Assembly (NCBI GenBank): GCA_963728395.1
Contig: CAVSJJ010000009.1
Location: 221,827-285,826 of the forward strand
From: CAVSJJ01 sp963728395
GTDB lineage: Bacteria; Actinomycetota; Actinomycetes; Actinomycetales; Dermatophilaceae
Direction: 5' to 3'
Length of the DNA: 64,000 nucleotides
Both the position numbers and the translations under genes were made by a program. Shown piece after piece: positions 56,001-63,798 of the stretch (positions are counted from its first letter, which is position 1; each line of letters opens with the position of its first letter). Under the pieces are notes generated by a model that saw only the letters and a list, made by a program, of their open reading frames with translations, ran no database searches and was not told where the DNA came from.

Positions 56001-56802
56001 CCCCGTCGACGACCCAGCCGGCATCCCCCTGCGTCCCGATCCGGACGTGGTGGTGGAAGTCCGGGCGGCTGGAGGCGGACGCGTCCTCGGCGGTGGTCGG
56101 CAGGAACGAGGTCTCGAAGACCCCGGGGATGCTGGCCGAGATCCGGGACGCGATGGCGAGCTTGTCGGGCAACTGCGCCGACGGGTCCGCGAAGTCGGTC
56201 GTGAGGAAGCGCAGGACGCCGGCATGGGTCACCTCGTCCATCCGCTCGCCGAAGTCGTCGACGAGGCGGCGCGGCACCGACGAGACGGCCGTGAAGGTGG
56301 TGACGAGATCGACGGCGCCGAGCGGCCCCTTGTGCCGTTCCCAGGCCTGCAGCCGACGCAGAAGGGGCGGGATGAACGACCCGTCGCCGTTGAGCAGGGA
56401 CGGGGGGTCGCTCTCGGTGAGTCGGCGCAGCAGCTTCTCGATGTCTGCGGCATCCATCCAGGTCTCGCGCAGGTCCTCGAAGGAGGAGAGGGGGACCCCC
56501 CATCCCACCGCGGCGGCGAGGAGCGTCCCGTTGAGCCCACCGGCGCTGGTCCCCGTGACGACGTCGATGACCGGTGTGGTCTCGGTGAGGCCGAGGAGCG
56601 AGCCGTAGACGTCCTGGGTGAGACTCGGATCCGCGCCGTGGCGCGAGGACGCGGACCTCACCCACCAGGCGGGAGGAGTGCTGAGAACGGTGTACAGCTC
56701 GAGGGTCGCACCGCCCATCCACACCGCCAGGCTGGTCCCTCCGGTCATGACCGGTGCGATCCGCAACTCCCGGGTCGCCGTCGTCGGTGCTCCTGCGGGC
56801 AT
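53065..56802 (-). CDS. Large patatin-like lipase with C-terminal membrane region
   Basis: A 1245-residue protein starting at 56802 with AGGGGGAC upstream. Residues 15-290 are a patatin phospholipase domain. The oxyanion segment is MTGGTSLAVWMGGATLE (near 19-35), the nucleophile S86 in GTSAGGLNG and the Asp D266 in VVDGGLVVNLPL, so the Ser-Asp dyad is intact. A long helical middle (DUF3376-like in actinobacterial relatives) is followed by several membrane segments from about residue 970 onward (MAAVAALVAGSS..., LVAAVVALALVGG, WAGVVLAVLALLSALRA, WVVALLLIALASVLGV). It probably cleaves membrane lipids from the inner face. Confidence 0.82.
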   Translation of the reverse strand: MPAGAPTTATRELRIAPVMTGGTSLAVWMGGATLELYTVLSTPPAWWVRSASSRHGADPSLTQDVYGSLLGLTETTPVIDVVTGTSAGGLNGTLLAAAVGWGVPLSSFEDLRETWMDAADIEKLLRRLTESDPPSLLNGDGSFIPPLLRRLQAWERHKGPLGAVDLVTTFTAVSSVPRRLVDDFGERMDEVTHAGVLRFLTTDFADPSAQLPDKLAIASRISASIPGVFETSFLPTTAEDASASSRPDFHHHVRIGTQGDAGWVVDGGLVVNLPLTEALDRVFDQPAVGPVRRVFLYVSPTPSTPETKPASPTARPSLTSTLLTVINAPRAESVAADLRTIADHNAAVKRQRSARIFMSRVVGTQGDAEHPRADRAGHETGADRLMADLMPEFVRRRADQSVASTLAQLEREVPLPTSVDRHQLRTTLVQVRMSEKYLPHRPVSSAATDAELGISPWAWGISPLEQAVSFAIGVIGRTLTLPIPRTRPGATSAVLSAREELSKAKARVHEVRDRARTIRTGDSEYWRRRLADLLPAARRAGHAAPTFDDVYLWAFVSYEGWRLVQPDTTADVTVADPAATRRSQDEIRRQMDDLATALIGADAHLRTVLSAAGADTHRRGASRREVDSPDEPARRQAIRQDAQDIWCEYSGIVVPGDAQRTLRGLLRMHVYQVVALGDVLNLEQPAEVMQLSWNASDHLTDRDPAAKLCGTEAARLGAFIKPSWRANDFFWGRMDASARLVQLLLEPARLVYLHRSAADVRRALLLEAAHLTEDEDRRVTDELAFLDEDRLPVPTTLPACVTVLAARRQAQIARSELGNIADAIAESTAGGGHESPAEARFRRELAGVDLADAHLDEVTRVLKAMTVGDETMTTEQYSRMLVRSGTRAASLGATMLTGDSLGLPVVGKALRWLRLPLKGMAAVAALVAGSSTPMVALGTLLAGTSGAIVAMALLGVALPGPLVATGWIVSIGLVVWAMLRHGVLALVTPLVVAAVVALALVGGPGLREILYTDTPPTERTTLNGADAIRLSGDAVARITTTRDGHDVVTDVPLSEGRIEVSDTGGRAVLETTGLPGSAASWKAAGFVGGPHAPPLGPWAGVVLAVLALLSALRAWRIGISAKREADRRTERLAARMARRRLANPHGVPPTPPARKDRERTPGAWVLPAAWAAIAVVLAAAAATVRWWGEALLVGSPASAPSWKPALVDAASWLHGQRFWVVALLLIALASVLGVLGDRAHRLLAR

Positions 56803-56961
56803 GCCGTCCCCCTGGCTCCCATGCCGGGCCCCCGTCGCCACGAACTGGCACCCCCAGGCGTCCCGGACCTGACCGTGCGGCGCCGTCGCCGCGACCACCA
56901 GGATGGACCCTGAGCCCGCCGCTGCCAACCGTTGGGCGACGGGCGGAGCGGGCGAGCTCGC

Positions 56962-58428
56962 TCAGCTCGCGGGGAGGAGCACGGAGAACGTCGTGTCGCC
57001 GGGCCGGCTGTCGAGCTCCACCCGGCCGCCGTGGGCATGACCCACGGCGGCGACGATCGACAGGCCGAGGCCCGTCGAGCCGGTGGTCCGCGACCGTGAC
57101 TCCTCACCGCGGGTGAACCGCTCGAAGACGTTGCGCTGCAACGACTCCGAGATCCCAGGTCCGTCGTCGCCGACGCTGAGCCTGACCCAGTCGCCCTCCA
57201 CTCGCAGGCGGGTCGTGACCTTCGTCCCCGCTGGTGTGTGGGTCCTGGCATTGGCCAGCAGGTTGGCGAGGATCTGGTGCAGCCTCGCCCGATCCCCGGG
57301 CACCTCCACGGGCTCCTCGGGCAGGTCGAGCTCCCAGACGTGGTCCGGTGACGCGGCATGGGCGTCGCCGACGGCGTCGACGGCAAGGAGCGAGAGATCG
57401 ACCGGCTCCCGCTCGAGGGGGCGCCCGGAGTCGAGGCGGGCGAGCAGGAGCAGGTCCTCGACGAGCTCCTGCATCCGCAGCGACTCGGACTCGACGCGGC
57501 CCATGGCGTGGGTGACCGACGGGGGGACCGGCTCGACCTCGCGGCGGGACAGCTCGGCATACCCACGGATGGAGGCGAGCGGCGTGCGGAGCTCGTGGGA
57601 GGCGTCGGCGACGAACTGGCGGACCCGCTGCTCACTCTCGTGGCGGGACTGCAGGGCGCTCTCGACGTTGTCGAGCATGTTGTTGAGGGCCGCGGCGACC
57701 TGGCCGACCTCGGTGTGGTCGTCGGCGTCGGCATCCGGGACACGTTCGGCGAGGGCGACGTCACCGGAGTCCAACTTGAGCTGGGACACCCTGCGGGCCG
57801 TGCCGGCCACGCGGGACAGCGGCTCGAGGCTGCGGCGCACGAGGTAGGTGCCGCCGGCGAAGACCGCGACGAGCCCGATGACCGTGCCGGCCACGGCCAG
57901 GGTGAGGAGGTTGGCCACCGTCTCGTCGACGCCCTTGGTCGTCACGCCGGTGATGTAGACGACCCCGGCGGGCGAGCGGCGCGCAACGAGGAGGTAGCTG
58001 CCGATGTCGCCGCCGATGTCGACCCGCTTGGGCTGCGGCCCGAGCTGGGCCTCCTGGAGCTTCTCGATCTGGGAGGCGTCGAGGGTGTCGTTGGCGTTCT
58101 GGTCGTTGACGACGTGGTTGACGGGCGTGCCGTCGAGGGCGGTGGCGACTCGGCCGTCGACGAGCCCCAGCTGGAGCACGGCGCTGGCGCTCCCGGGAAG
58201 GCCCACCGGCCCATGGTCTCCGTCGCGGTCGCGAGGCGGCGCGCCGAGGACCCGCTGCGAGGCGTTGCTGAGGTCCGTCGTCAGCTGGCCCAGGAGGTAG
58301 TGCTGGGTGGCGAGGACGGTGAGTGCCCCGGTCGCGGGCATGACGACCGCGACGAGCAGGAGCATGCTCCCGACGAGCTTCGCCCGGAGGGTCCAGGTCG
58401 ACGGTCGGGGGATGGTGGGGGTCCTCAT
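56962..58428 (-). CDS. Sensor histidine kinase
   Basis: A 488-residue two-component kinase. The first membrane segment is AKLVGSMLLLVAVVMPATGAL. An extracytoplasmic sensor region (about 40-165) is followed by the second segment (LLTLAVAGTVIGLVAVFAGGTYLVRR) and HAMP. The phospho-acceptor His is in FVADASHELRTPLASIRGYAEL. ATPase boxes are N (ILANLLANARTHTPAG), G1 (VGDDGPGIS), F (VFERFTRG) and G2 (STGLGLSIV). It lies 14 bases downstream of its response regulator. The sensed signal is unknown. Confidence 0.93.
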   Translation of the reverse strand: MRTPTIPRPSTWTLRAKLVGSMLLLVAVVMPATGALTVLATQHYLLGQLTTDLSNASQRVLGAPPRDRDGDHGPVGLPGSASAVLQLGLVDGRVATALDGTPVNHVVNDQNANDTLDASQIEKLQEAQLGPQPKRVDIGGDIGSYLLVARRSPAGVVYITGVTTKGVDETVANLLTLAVAGTVIGLVAVFAGGTYLVRRSLEPLSRVAGTARRVSQLKLDSGDVALAERVPDADADDHTEVGQVAAALNNMLDNVESALQSRHESEQRVRQFVADASHELRTPLASIRGYAELSRREVEPVPPSVTHAMGRVESESLRMQELVEDLLLLARLDSGRPLEREPVDLSLLAVDAVGDAHAASPDHVWELDLPEEPVEVPGDRARLHQILANLLANARTHTPAGTKVTTRLRVEGDWVRLSVGDDGPGISESLQRNVFERFTRGEESRSRTTGSTGLGLSIVAAVGHAHGGRVELDSRPGDTTFSVLLPAS

Positions 58429-58442
58429 CGACGGACGGGGCC

Positions 58443-59177
58443 CTACTCGGCCGGCTTGAGGACGTAGCCGACGCCGCGCATCGTGTGGATCATCGGCGCC
58501 CGGCCGGCGTCGATCTTCTTGCGGAGGTAGGAGATGTAGAGCTCGACGACGTTGGCCTGACCGCCGAAGTCGTAGTTCCACACCCGGTCGAGGATCTGGG
58601 CCTTGGAGAGCACCCGCTTGGGGTTGCGCATGAGGTAGCGCAGCAGCTCGAACTCGGTCGCGGTGAGCTGGATCTCAGTGCCGGCGCGCGTCACCTCGTG
58701 GCTGTCCTCGTCCATGGTCAGATCGCCGACGACGAGGAGCGAGTCGGACTCGTTGGCGACGACGGCGGTGCGCCTCATGAGGGCGCGGAGCCGGGCGACG
58801 ACCTCCTCGAGGCTGAACGGCTTGGTCACGTAGTCGTCTCCGCCGGCCGTGAGCCCGGCGACCCGGTCCTCGACCGCGTCCTTGGCGGTGAGGAAGAGCA
58901 CGGGCACGGTCGGGCTGTCCGCCCGCATCCGGCGCAGCACCTCGAGTCCGTCGAAGTCGGGCAGCATCATGTCGAGCGCGACCGCGTCGGGGTGGAACTC
59001 GCGAGCCACCCGCACGGCCTGGGTCCCGGTCGACGCGCTGCGCACCTCCCAGCCTTCGTAGCGCAGGGCCATCGACAGCAGCTCGGTGAGGTTGTCCTCG
59101 TCGTCGACGACCAGGACCCGCACGGGTGTGCCGTCGGGGCGCTGCAGCTTGGCTGTCGTGCTCGGCGAGGTGCTCAT
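58443..59177 (-). CDS. OmpR/PhoB-type response regulator
   Basis: A 244-residue regulator. The receiver domain has VLVVDDEDN (acid pocket), phospho-acceptor D69 in ALDMMLPDFDGLEVL and the switch Lys in VTKPFSLEE. The winged-helix output domain is QLTATEFELLRYLMRNPKRVLSKAQILDRVWNYDFGGQANVVELYISYLRKKID. It closely resembles actinobacterial TcrX/TrcR-type regulators. The promoter side faces the small membrane protein gene at 59436. Confidence 0.93.
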   Translation of the reverse strand: MSTSPSTTAKLQRPDGTPVRVLVVDDEDNLTELLSMALRYEGWEVRSASTGTQAVRVAREFHPDAVALDMMLPDFDGLEVLRRMRADSPTVPVLFLTAKDAVEDRVAGLTAGGDDYVTKPFSLEEVVARLRALMRRTAVVANESDSLLVVGDLTMDEDSHEVTRAGTEIQLTATEFELLRYLMRNPKRVLSKAQILDRVWNYDFGGQANVVELYISYLRKKIDAGRAPMIHTMRGVGYVLKPAE

Positions 59178-59435
59178 GACAACCAGTCAACCCCGGAACG
59201 TTACGCGGAATCCATGGGTTTGCTGTGTGATTTCTGTGAAGTGTCAGCACGGCGCCCGGACGGCGGTTGGGTCCACGCTGTGTCGCCGGCGCCCGGGTGC
59301 GGACCCGTCTCGGGCCCGGCCCGGCGGCCTCAGCGGTCCGATACACCTGGCACAGGGGGGCCACAGGTCCCGCGACGACGGTGGGAACCACTCAGCCCCC
59401 GACCCCGTCGCCCCGATCCCGCAGGAGGAGACCCG
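59178..59435. promoter_or_regulatory. Divergent promoter region with possible response-regulator box
   Basis: The 258-base gap between the response regulator start and the small protein start. TGTGTGATTTCTGTGAAGTG (59224-59243) has TGTG repeated at an 11-base spacing, the direct-repeat pattern used by OmpR-type regulators. It is AT-rich for this genome. It may be the autoregulatory site and also control the divergent gene. Confidence 0.45.
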
Positions 59436-59897
59436 ATGCCCACACCCCAGACCTCGACGCCGGCCTGGGCGAGGACCGACGGGCCCCGCAGCGTCGGCAC
59501 CGACACGGCATACCCGGGGGGTGCCGAGCAGCCCGCCTCGGTCTGGGCCGCTGCCGACGCCGCAGCGCCGGCCCCCGAGCCGACCCCCGGCACCGGCAGC
59601 GCGCCGGCCCTGCCGCCGCCGCGATGGTCGGGGAAGAAGACCGCCGTCGCCGCAGCCCTGGCCATCGGGCTCTCCTCGATGGGTGCCGTCGCCGCGGCCG
59701 CCACGGTGCCGCAGGGCACGGATGGCCTCGACGCGCGCAGCGGCGTCGGCCATCCGGGAGGCTTCCCGCGCGGACAGCTCCCCGGTCGGGGTGGGATGCG
59801 CGGACCGGGGCAGGGCCAGGTCGGCCCGCAATCCCCCGGCCCGGGGCTCGCCCCGGGCGACCCGACCGCCGCCAACGGCGCGTCCGGGACAACCTGA
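59436..59897 (+). CDS. Small single-pass membrane protein next to the two-component system
   Basis: A 153-residue protein: a disordered Pro/Ala-rich cytoplasmic part, one membrane segment (KKTAVAAALAIGLSSMGAVAAAATV, about 67-91) and a Gly/Pro/Gln-rich outer tail (GGMRGPGQGQVGPQSPGPG). The start has GGAGGAG. The layout recalls the N-terminal third of actinobacterial HtrA-like membrane proteases, but the protease domain is absent, and the gene ends at a clear terminator. It may be a truncated relative or a small effector of the two-component system. Confidence 0.65.
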   Translation: MPTPQTSTPAWARTDGPRSVGTDTAYPGGAEQPASVWAAADAAAPAPEPTPGTGSAPALPPPRWSGKKTAVAAALAIGLSSMGAVAAAATVPQGTDGLDARSGVGHPGGFPRGQLPGRGGMRGPGQGQVGPQSPGPGLAPGDPTAANGASGTT

Positions 59898-59928
59898 CCT
59901 CTTGACGCTCCGAGCGAGTGAGACGGAG

Positions 59929-59964
59929 CGGGACGGGCCCACCACGCGGGGTGGGCCCGTCCCG
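59929..59964. terminator. Terminator after the small membrane protein
   Basis: CGGGACGGGCCCAC (59929-59942) pairs perfectly with GTGGGCCCGTCCCG (59951-59964) around an 8-base loop, 31 bases past the stop. Confidence 0.85.
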
Positions 59965-60008
59965 GCTGTATGCCGCCCGGGTGGGCGCCGTTGTTCGCCC
60001 GGACGGGG

Positions 60009-60048
60009 CCGGGGGGCCGGCCGACCGGGGGGTCGGCCGGCCCCCCGG
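60009..60048. terminator. Terminator directly after pckG
   Basis: An 18-bp perfect GC-only stem, CCGGGGGGCCGGCCGACC (60009-60026), with its complement (60031-60048) and a 4-base loop. Read on the minus strand it begins at the base after the pckG stop codon. Confidence 0.9.
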
Positions 60049-61869
60049 TCAGTCCGTGCCGAGGCGCATCTTGAGCGTCGAGAGCTCGTCGCGCAGCTGG
60101 CTGGGGACCTTGTCGCCGATCTTGGCGAACCACTCGTCGATGAGGGGCAGCTCGGCCTTCCACTCCTCCTCGTCGACGGCGAGCGCCTTCGCGACGTCCT
60201 CGGCGCTCATGTCGAGGCCGTCGGTGTCGAGCGCGCCGGGAGCGGGGACGAGCCCGACGGGGGTCTCGACGGCCTCGGCCTCGCCCTCGAGCCGCTCGAC
60301 GACCCACTTCAGGGCCCGGCTGTTGTCGCCGAAGCCCGGCCAGAGGAAGCCGCCGTCCTCGTCACGGCGGAACCAGTTGACCTGGTAGATCCGCGGCAAC
60401 TTGGACTCGTCGGCGCTCTTGCCGATGTCGAACCAGTGGTTCATGTAGTCACCGGCGTGGTAGCCGATGAACGGCAGCATCGCCATGGGGTCGCGGCGGA
60501 CCACCCCGACGGCGCCGGTCGCCGCCGCCGTCGTCTCGGACGAGAGGGTCGCGCCGATGAACACGCCGTGGGCCCAGTCGCGGGCCTCGTACACGAGCGG
60601 TACGGTCGTCTTGCGGCGCCCGCCGAAGAGGATCGCGCTGATCGGCACGCCGTCCGGGTTGTCGTACTCGGGGGCGATCATCGGGGTCTGCTTGGCCGGC
60701 GTCGTGAAGCGGCTGTTGGGGTGGCTGCTCACCTCGCCGGAGTCCGGCGTCCAGTCCCGGCCCTTCCAGTCGGTGAGGTGCGCGGGCGGCTCCTTGGACA
60801 GGCCCTCCCACCACACGTCCCCGTCGTCGGTGAGGGCGACGTTGGTGAAGATCGAGTTGCCCTCGGCGATCGTGCGGATCGCCTGCGGGTTGGTGTCCAT
60901 CCCCGTGCCGGGGGCGACGCCGAAGAGGCCGAACTCGGGGTTGACGGCATACAGCCGGCCGTCCGGGCCGAAGCGCATCCAGGCGATGTCGTCGCCGATC
61001 ATCTCGGCCGTCCAGCCGGGGACCGTTGGTTCGAGCATGGCGAGGTTGGTCTTGCCGCACTGGCTCGGGAAGGCGCCCGCGATGTAGTGGACCTTCCCGG
61101 CGGGCGAGGTGAGCTTGAGGATGAGCATGTGCTCGGCCATCCAGCCCTCGTCGCGAGCCATGGCCGAGGCGATGCGCAGGGCGTAGCACTTCTTGCCGAG
61201 CAGGGCGTTGCCGCCGTAGCCGGAGCCGTAGGACCAGATCTCACGGGTCTCGGGGAAGTGGGCGATGTACTTCGTGTCGTTGCACGGCCACGGGACGTCC
61301 GCGGCGCCGTCGACGAGCGGGGCGCCGACCGAGTGCAGGCCCTTGACGAAGGAGGCGTCGATCTCCTCCATCTTCGCCAGGACCGGCGCGCCGATCCGCG
61401 CCATGATCCGCATGTTCGTCACGACGTATGCGGAGTCGGTGATCTCGACGCCGAACATCGGGACGCTCGCCTCGAGGTGGCCCATGACGAACGGGATGAC
61501 GAACATCGTCCGGCCCGCCATGCTGCCGTGGTACAGCTCGGTCATCGTCGACTTGAGCTCGGTGGGATCGACCCAGTTGTTGGTCGGGCCGGCGTCCTCC
61601 TCCTTGAGGGAGGCGATGTAGGTGCGGTCCTCGACGCGGGCGACGTCGTTCGGGTCGGACATGCAGAGGAAGGAGTTGGCCTTCTTCTCCTCGTTGAGCT
61701 TGATGAACGTCCCGCTCTCGACGAGCTCAGCGGTGAGGCGGTCCCACTCCGCGTCGGAGCCGTCGACCCAGACCACTCGCTCCGGTGTCGTCAAGGCGGC
61801 CACCTCGTCGACCCAGGCCTGCAGGCCTGCGTGTGTCGTCCCCTGGCCCCGGTCGGCTGTCGCGGTCAT
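60049..61869 (-). CDS. pckG: Phosphoenolpyruvate carboxykinase (GTP)
   Basis: A 606-residue GTP-dependent PEPCK that converts oxaloacetate and GTP to PEP, CO2 and GDP in gluconeogenesis and anaplerotic balance. The GTP-class P-loop with the reactive Cys is FPSQCGKTNLAM. The metal/oxaloacetate site is seen in GYGGNALLGKKCYALRIAS and the downstream IGDDIAWM. The length matches the family (about 600). It links with FadE5 and EtfD metabolically when cells grow on fatty acids. Start ATG 61869. Confidence 0.96.
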   Translation of the reverse strand: MTATADRGQGTTHAGLQAWVDEVAALTTPERVVWVDGSDAEWDRLTAELVESGTFIKLNEEKKANSFLCMSDPNDVARVEDRTYIASLKEEDAGPTNNWVDPTELKSTMTELYHGSMAGRTMFVIPFVMGHLEASVPMFGVEITDSAYVVTNMRIMARIGAPVLAKMEEIDASFVKGLHSVGAPLVDGAADVPWPCNDTKYIAHFPETREIWSYGSGYGGNALLGKKCYALRIASAMARDEGWMAEHMLILKLTSPAGKVHYIAGAFPSQCGKTNLAMLEPTVPGWTAEMIGDDIAWMRFGPDGRLYAVNPEFGLFGVAPGTGMDTNPQAIRTIAEGNSIFTNVALTDDGDVWWEGLSKEPPAHLTDWKGRDWTPDSGEVSSHPNSRFTTPAKQTPMIAPEYDNPDGVPISAILFGGRRKTTVPLVYEARDWAHGVFIGATLSSETTAAATGAVGVVRRDPMAMLPFIGYHAGDYMNHWFDIGKSADESKLPRIYQVNWFRRDEDGGFLWPGFGDNSRALKWVVERLEGEAEAVETPVGLVPAPGALDTDGLDMSAEDVAKALAVDEEEWKAELPLIDEWFAKIGDKVPSQLRDELSTLKMRLGTD

Positions 61870-62191
61870 GTCCCAGTCACCCTTTCCTGTCCTCTGGCGA
61901 GGCGTGCCACATGGAAGACCCGCCGGCCGAGTGCCTGTGGGCGGTATGCCCGGGCGGGTACCTGCTCGGTGTTCACGGTACCGCCGGGTCCAGGAGCGAT
62001 GCGCCCCGAGGAGCGTTGGCTCGGTCACCTGGACACTCGTTGCGGCGAGCGGTCCCTGCCGCGGGGATGGGCGGCATGACGACCCGGGGTGAGCGGCGTC
62101 GCGCCCGGCATGCCGCGGCCCCCGGCGGATTTCCGGTGCGCCGGGCGCACCCGGTACGCTTGGCGATCGTTGCCCGGACGCCGGGTGGCGT
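61870..62191. other. Intergenic region between pckG and tRNA-Arg
   Basis: A 322-base gap that must carry the pckG promoter (minus strand) and the tRNA-Arg promoter (plus strand). It contains one GTATGCC motif (near 61944). No gene, repeat or clear operator was recognised. Confidence 0.5.
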
Positions 62192-62264
62192 GCGCCCGTA
62201 GCTCAACGGATAGAGCATCTGACTACGGATCAGAAGGTTGGGGGTTCGAATCCCTCCGGGCGCG
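62192..62264 (+). tRNA. tRNA-Arg(ACG)
   Basis: A 73-base tRNA. Acceptor GCGCCCG/CGGGCGC with discriminator G, anticodon stem TCTGA/TCAGA with loop CTACGGA (anticodon ACG) and T-loop TTCGAAT. An IS3-family element begins about 35 bases after its 3' end. Confidence 0.97.
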
Positions 62265-62411
62265 CTCTGTGTTGAGACAGACGACGGGCCCTCCCCTGTG
62301 CGTCAGGCTGGGGTGAGACACATCCGCTGAGTCCTTCCCTTGCACGGGGCGAGAAACGAGTAGTAACCGATGACGATGACTCTGGCCGATTCCTCCGTCG
62401 ATGATGGGGGC

Positions 62412-62774
62412 ATGGGACCTCGAGCCGACCGGCCCAAGCGCCGCACGTTCACCGCTGAGTACAAGGCGAACGTCCTGGCCGAGTACGAGGCCGCGGACCG
62501 TGGCGAGCGGGGTGCGATCCTGCGCCGGGAGGGCCTGTACTCCTCCCACATCGTGGAGTGGCGCAAGGCCGCCGAGGCCGGCGCCCGTTCCGGGCTGGGC
62601 CCGGTCACGAAGGACCGACGAGACCGGGAGATCGAGCAGCTACGGACCCGGGCTGAGAAGGCCGAGGCCGAACTGACCCGGACCCGCGCGGCGCTGGACC
62701 TGGTGGGAAAAGCACACGCGCTCTTGGAGACGCTCTCCGAGAGCGCGGAGCCGCCGAGGCGGTCGCCGCGGTGA
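62412..62774 (+). CDS. IS3-family OrfA (HTH protein)
   Basis: A 120-residue protein. The HTH part is KRRTFTAEYKANVLAEYEAADRGERGAILRREGLYSSHIVEWRKAAEAGA, followed by a coiled coil (DREIEQLRTRAEKAEAELTRTRAALDLVGKAHALLETL). ATG 62412 is preferred; an in-frame ATG 14 codons upstream is possible. It binds the IS ends. Its stop overlaps the orfB start (GTGA). Confidence 0.88.
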   Translation: MGPRADRPKRRTFTAEYKANVLAEYEAADRGERGAILRREGLYSSHIVEWRKAAEAGARSGLGPVTKDRRDREIEQLRTRAEKAEAELTRTRAALDLVGKAHALLETLSESAEPPRRSPR

Positions 62775-63772
62775 TCAACCCGCTCGTCGACGAGCTCGCG
62801 GCCCGCACCAACGTCAAGACCGCCTGCGACCTGTTGGGTCGCCCGCGCGCCAGCCATTACCGGGCCAAGACGCCCCGGCCGGCACCGACGCCCGCGGCTC
62901 GGCCGGTGCCACCGAACGCGCTCACCGACGCCGAACGCGCTCAGGTGCTCGCCGTGTTGACCAGTGACCGGTTCGTCGACAAGTCGGTGGCCCAGGCGTG
63001 GGCAACGCTGCTGGACGAGGGCACCTACCTGTGCTCGATGTCCACGATGCACCGGATCCTGCGCGCCCACGACGCTGCCGGTGAGCGCCGCGCCCAGGCC
63101 GCCCACCCGGCCAGGACCAAGCCTGAGCTGGTGGCCACCAGGGCGGGACAGGTCTGGTCCTGGGACATCACCAAGCTCCGCGGCCCGCAGCGCGGGGTCT
63201 ACTACGACCTGTACGTCGTGCTCGACATCTTCTCCCGCTTCGTCGTGGCCTGGACCATCGCGGCGCGCGAGGACAGCGAGATCGCCAAGGAGATGCTCGC
63301 CCACGCCATGGGCGTGCACGGCATCCCCGAGGCGATCCACGCCGACCGGGGCACCTCGATGACCTCCAAACCGGTCGCCCAGCTGATGGTCGACCTCGGT
63401 GTCGCCCGGTCGCACTCCCGCCCGCACGTCTCGAACGACAACCCCTACAGCGAGGCCGCGTTCAAGACGTTGAAGTACGCCCCGGTCTTCCCCGACCGCT
63501 TCGGCTCTCTGGCCGACGCCCGCGCGTTCGGCGAGCACTTCTTCAGCTACTACAACCACGAGCACCGCCACTCCGGGATCGGCCTGCACACCCCGGCCTC
63601 AGTGCACTTCGGCACCGCGACCGAGGTCCGCGCCCAGCGGCAGCAGACCCTGAACGCCGCCTACGCCGCTCACCCCGAACGCTTCGGGAACCGCCGACCC
63701 CAGCCACCGAAGCTGCCCGCCCTCGCCTGGATCAACCAGCCCTCGCAGGAGGCCCTCATACAGACCGCGTGA
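62771..63772 (+). CDS. IS3-family OrfB transposase (rve integrase core)
   Basis: A 333-residue DDE transposase. The HTH-like start (VKTACDLLGRPRASHYRAK) precedes the rve core: first Asp in WSWDITKLRGPQRGVYYDLYVV, second in IHADRGTSMTSKPV, and Glu in NPYSEAAFKTLKY. All three are present. The start is a GTG overlapping the orfA stop; no A-rich slippery run is visible, so translational coupling is more likely than frameshifting. The element is probably able to move. Confidence 0.92.
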   Translation: MINPLVDELAARTNVKTACDLLGRPRASHYRAKTPRPAPTPAARPVPPNALTDAERAQVLAVLTSDRFVDKSVAQAWATLLDEGTYLCSMSTMHRILRAHDAAGERRAQAAHPARTKPELVATRAGQVWSWDITKLRGPQRGVYYDLYVVLDIFSRFVVAWTIAAREDSEIAKEMLAHAMGVHGIPEAIHADRGTSMTSKPVAQLMVDLGVARSHSRPHVSNDNPYSEAAFKTLKYAPVFPDRFGSLADARAFGEHFFSYYNHEHRHSGIGLHTPASVHFGTATEVRAQRQQTLNAAYAAHPERFGNRRPQPPKLPALAWINQPSQEALIQTA

Positions 63773-63798
63773 CGAGACGTGTCTCAACCAGCTTGACA

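Larger units (their letters stand above)
62299..63798. mobile_element. IS3-family insertion sequence, about 1.5 kb
   Basis: Imperfect inverted ends: TGCGTCAGGCTGGGGTGAGA at the left and, read on the other strand, TGTCAAGCTGGTTGAGACAC at the right (63798 inward). It carries orfA and orfB in the usual order. The boundaries are approximate, and no target duplication was found. It lies just downstream of tRNA-Arg. Confidence 0.8.

Noticed and set aside
53065..56802. Patatin-like protein as the effector of a CBASS-type defence system
   Set aside because: No cyclic-nucleotide synthase or accessory gene lies nearby; the neighbours are a GNAT enzyme and a two-component system. The length and membrane tail also differ from CapV-type effectors.
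62771..62774. Programmed -1 frameshift between IS3 orfA and orfB
   Set aside because: No A-rich or other slippery heptamer was seen at the junction; the GTGA overlap suits translational coupling.
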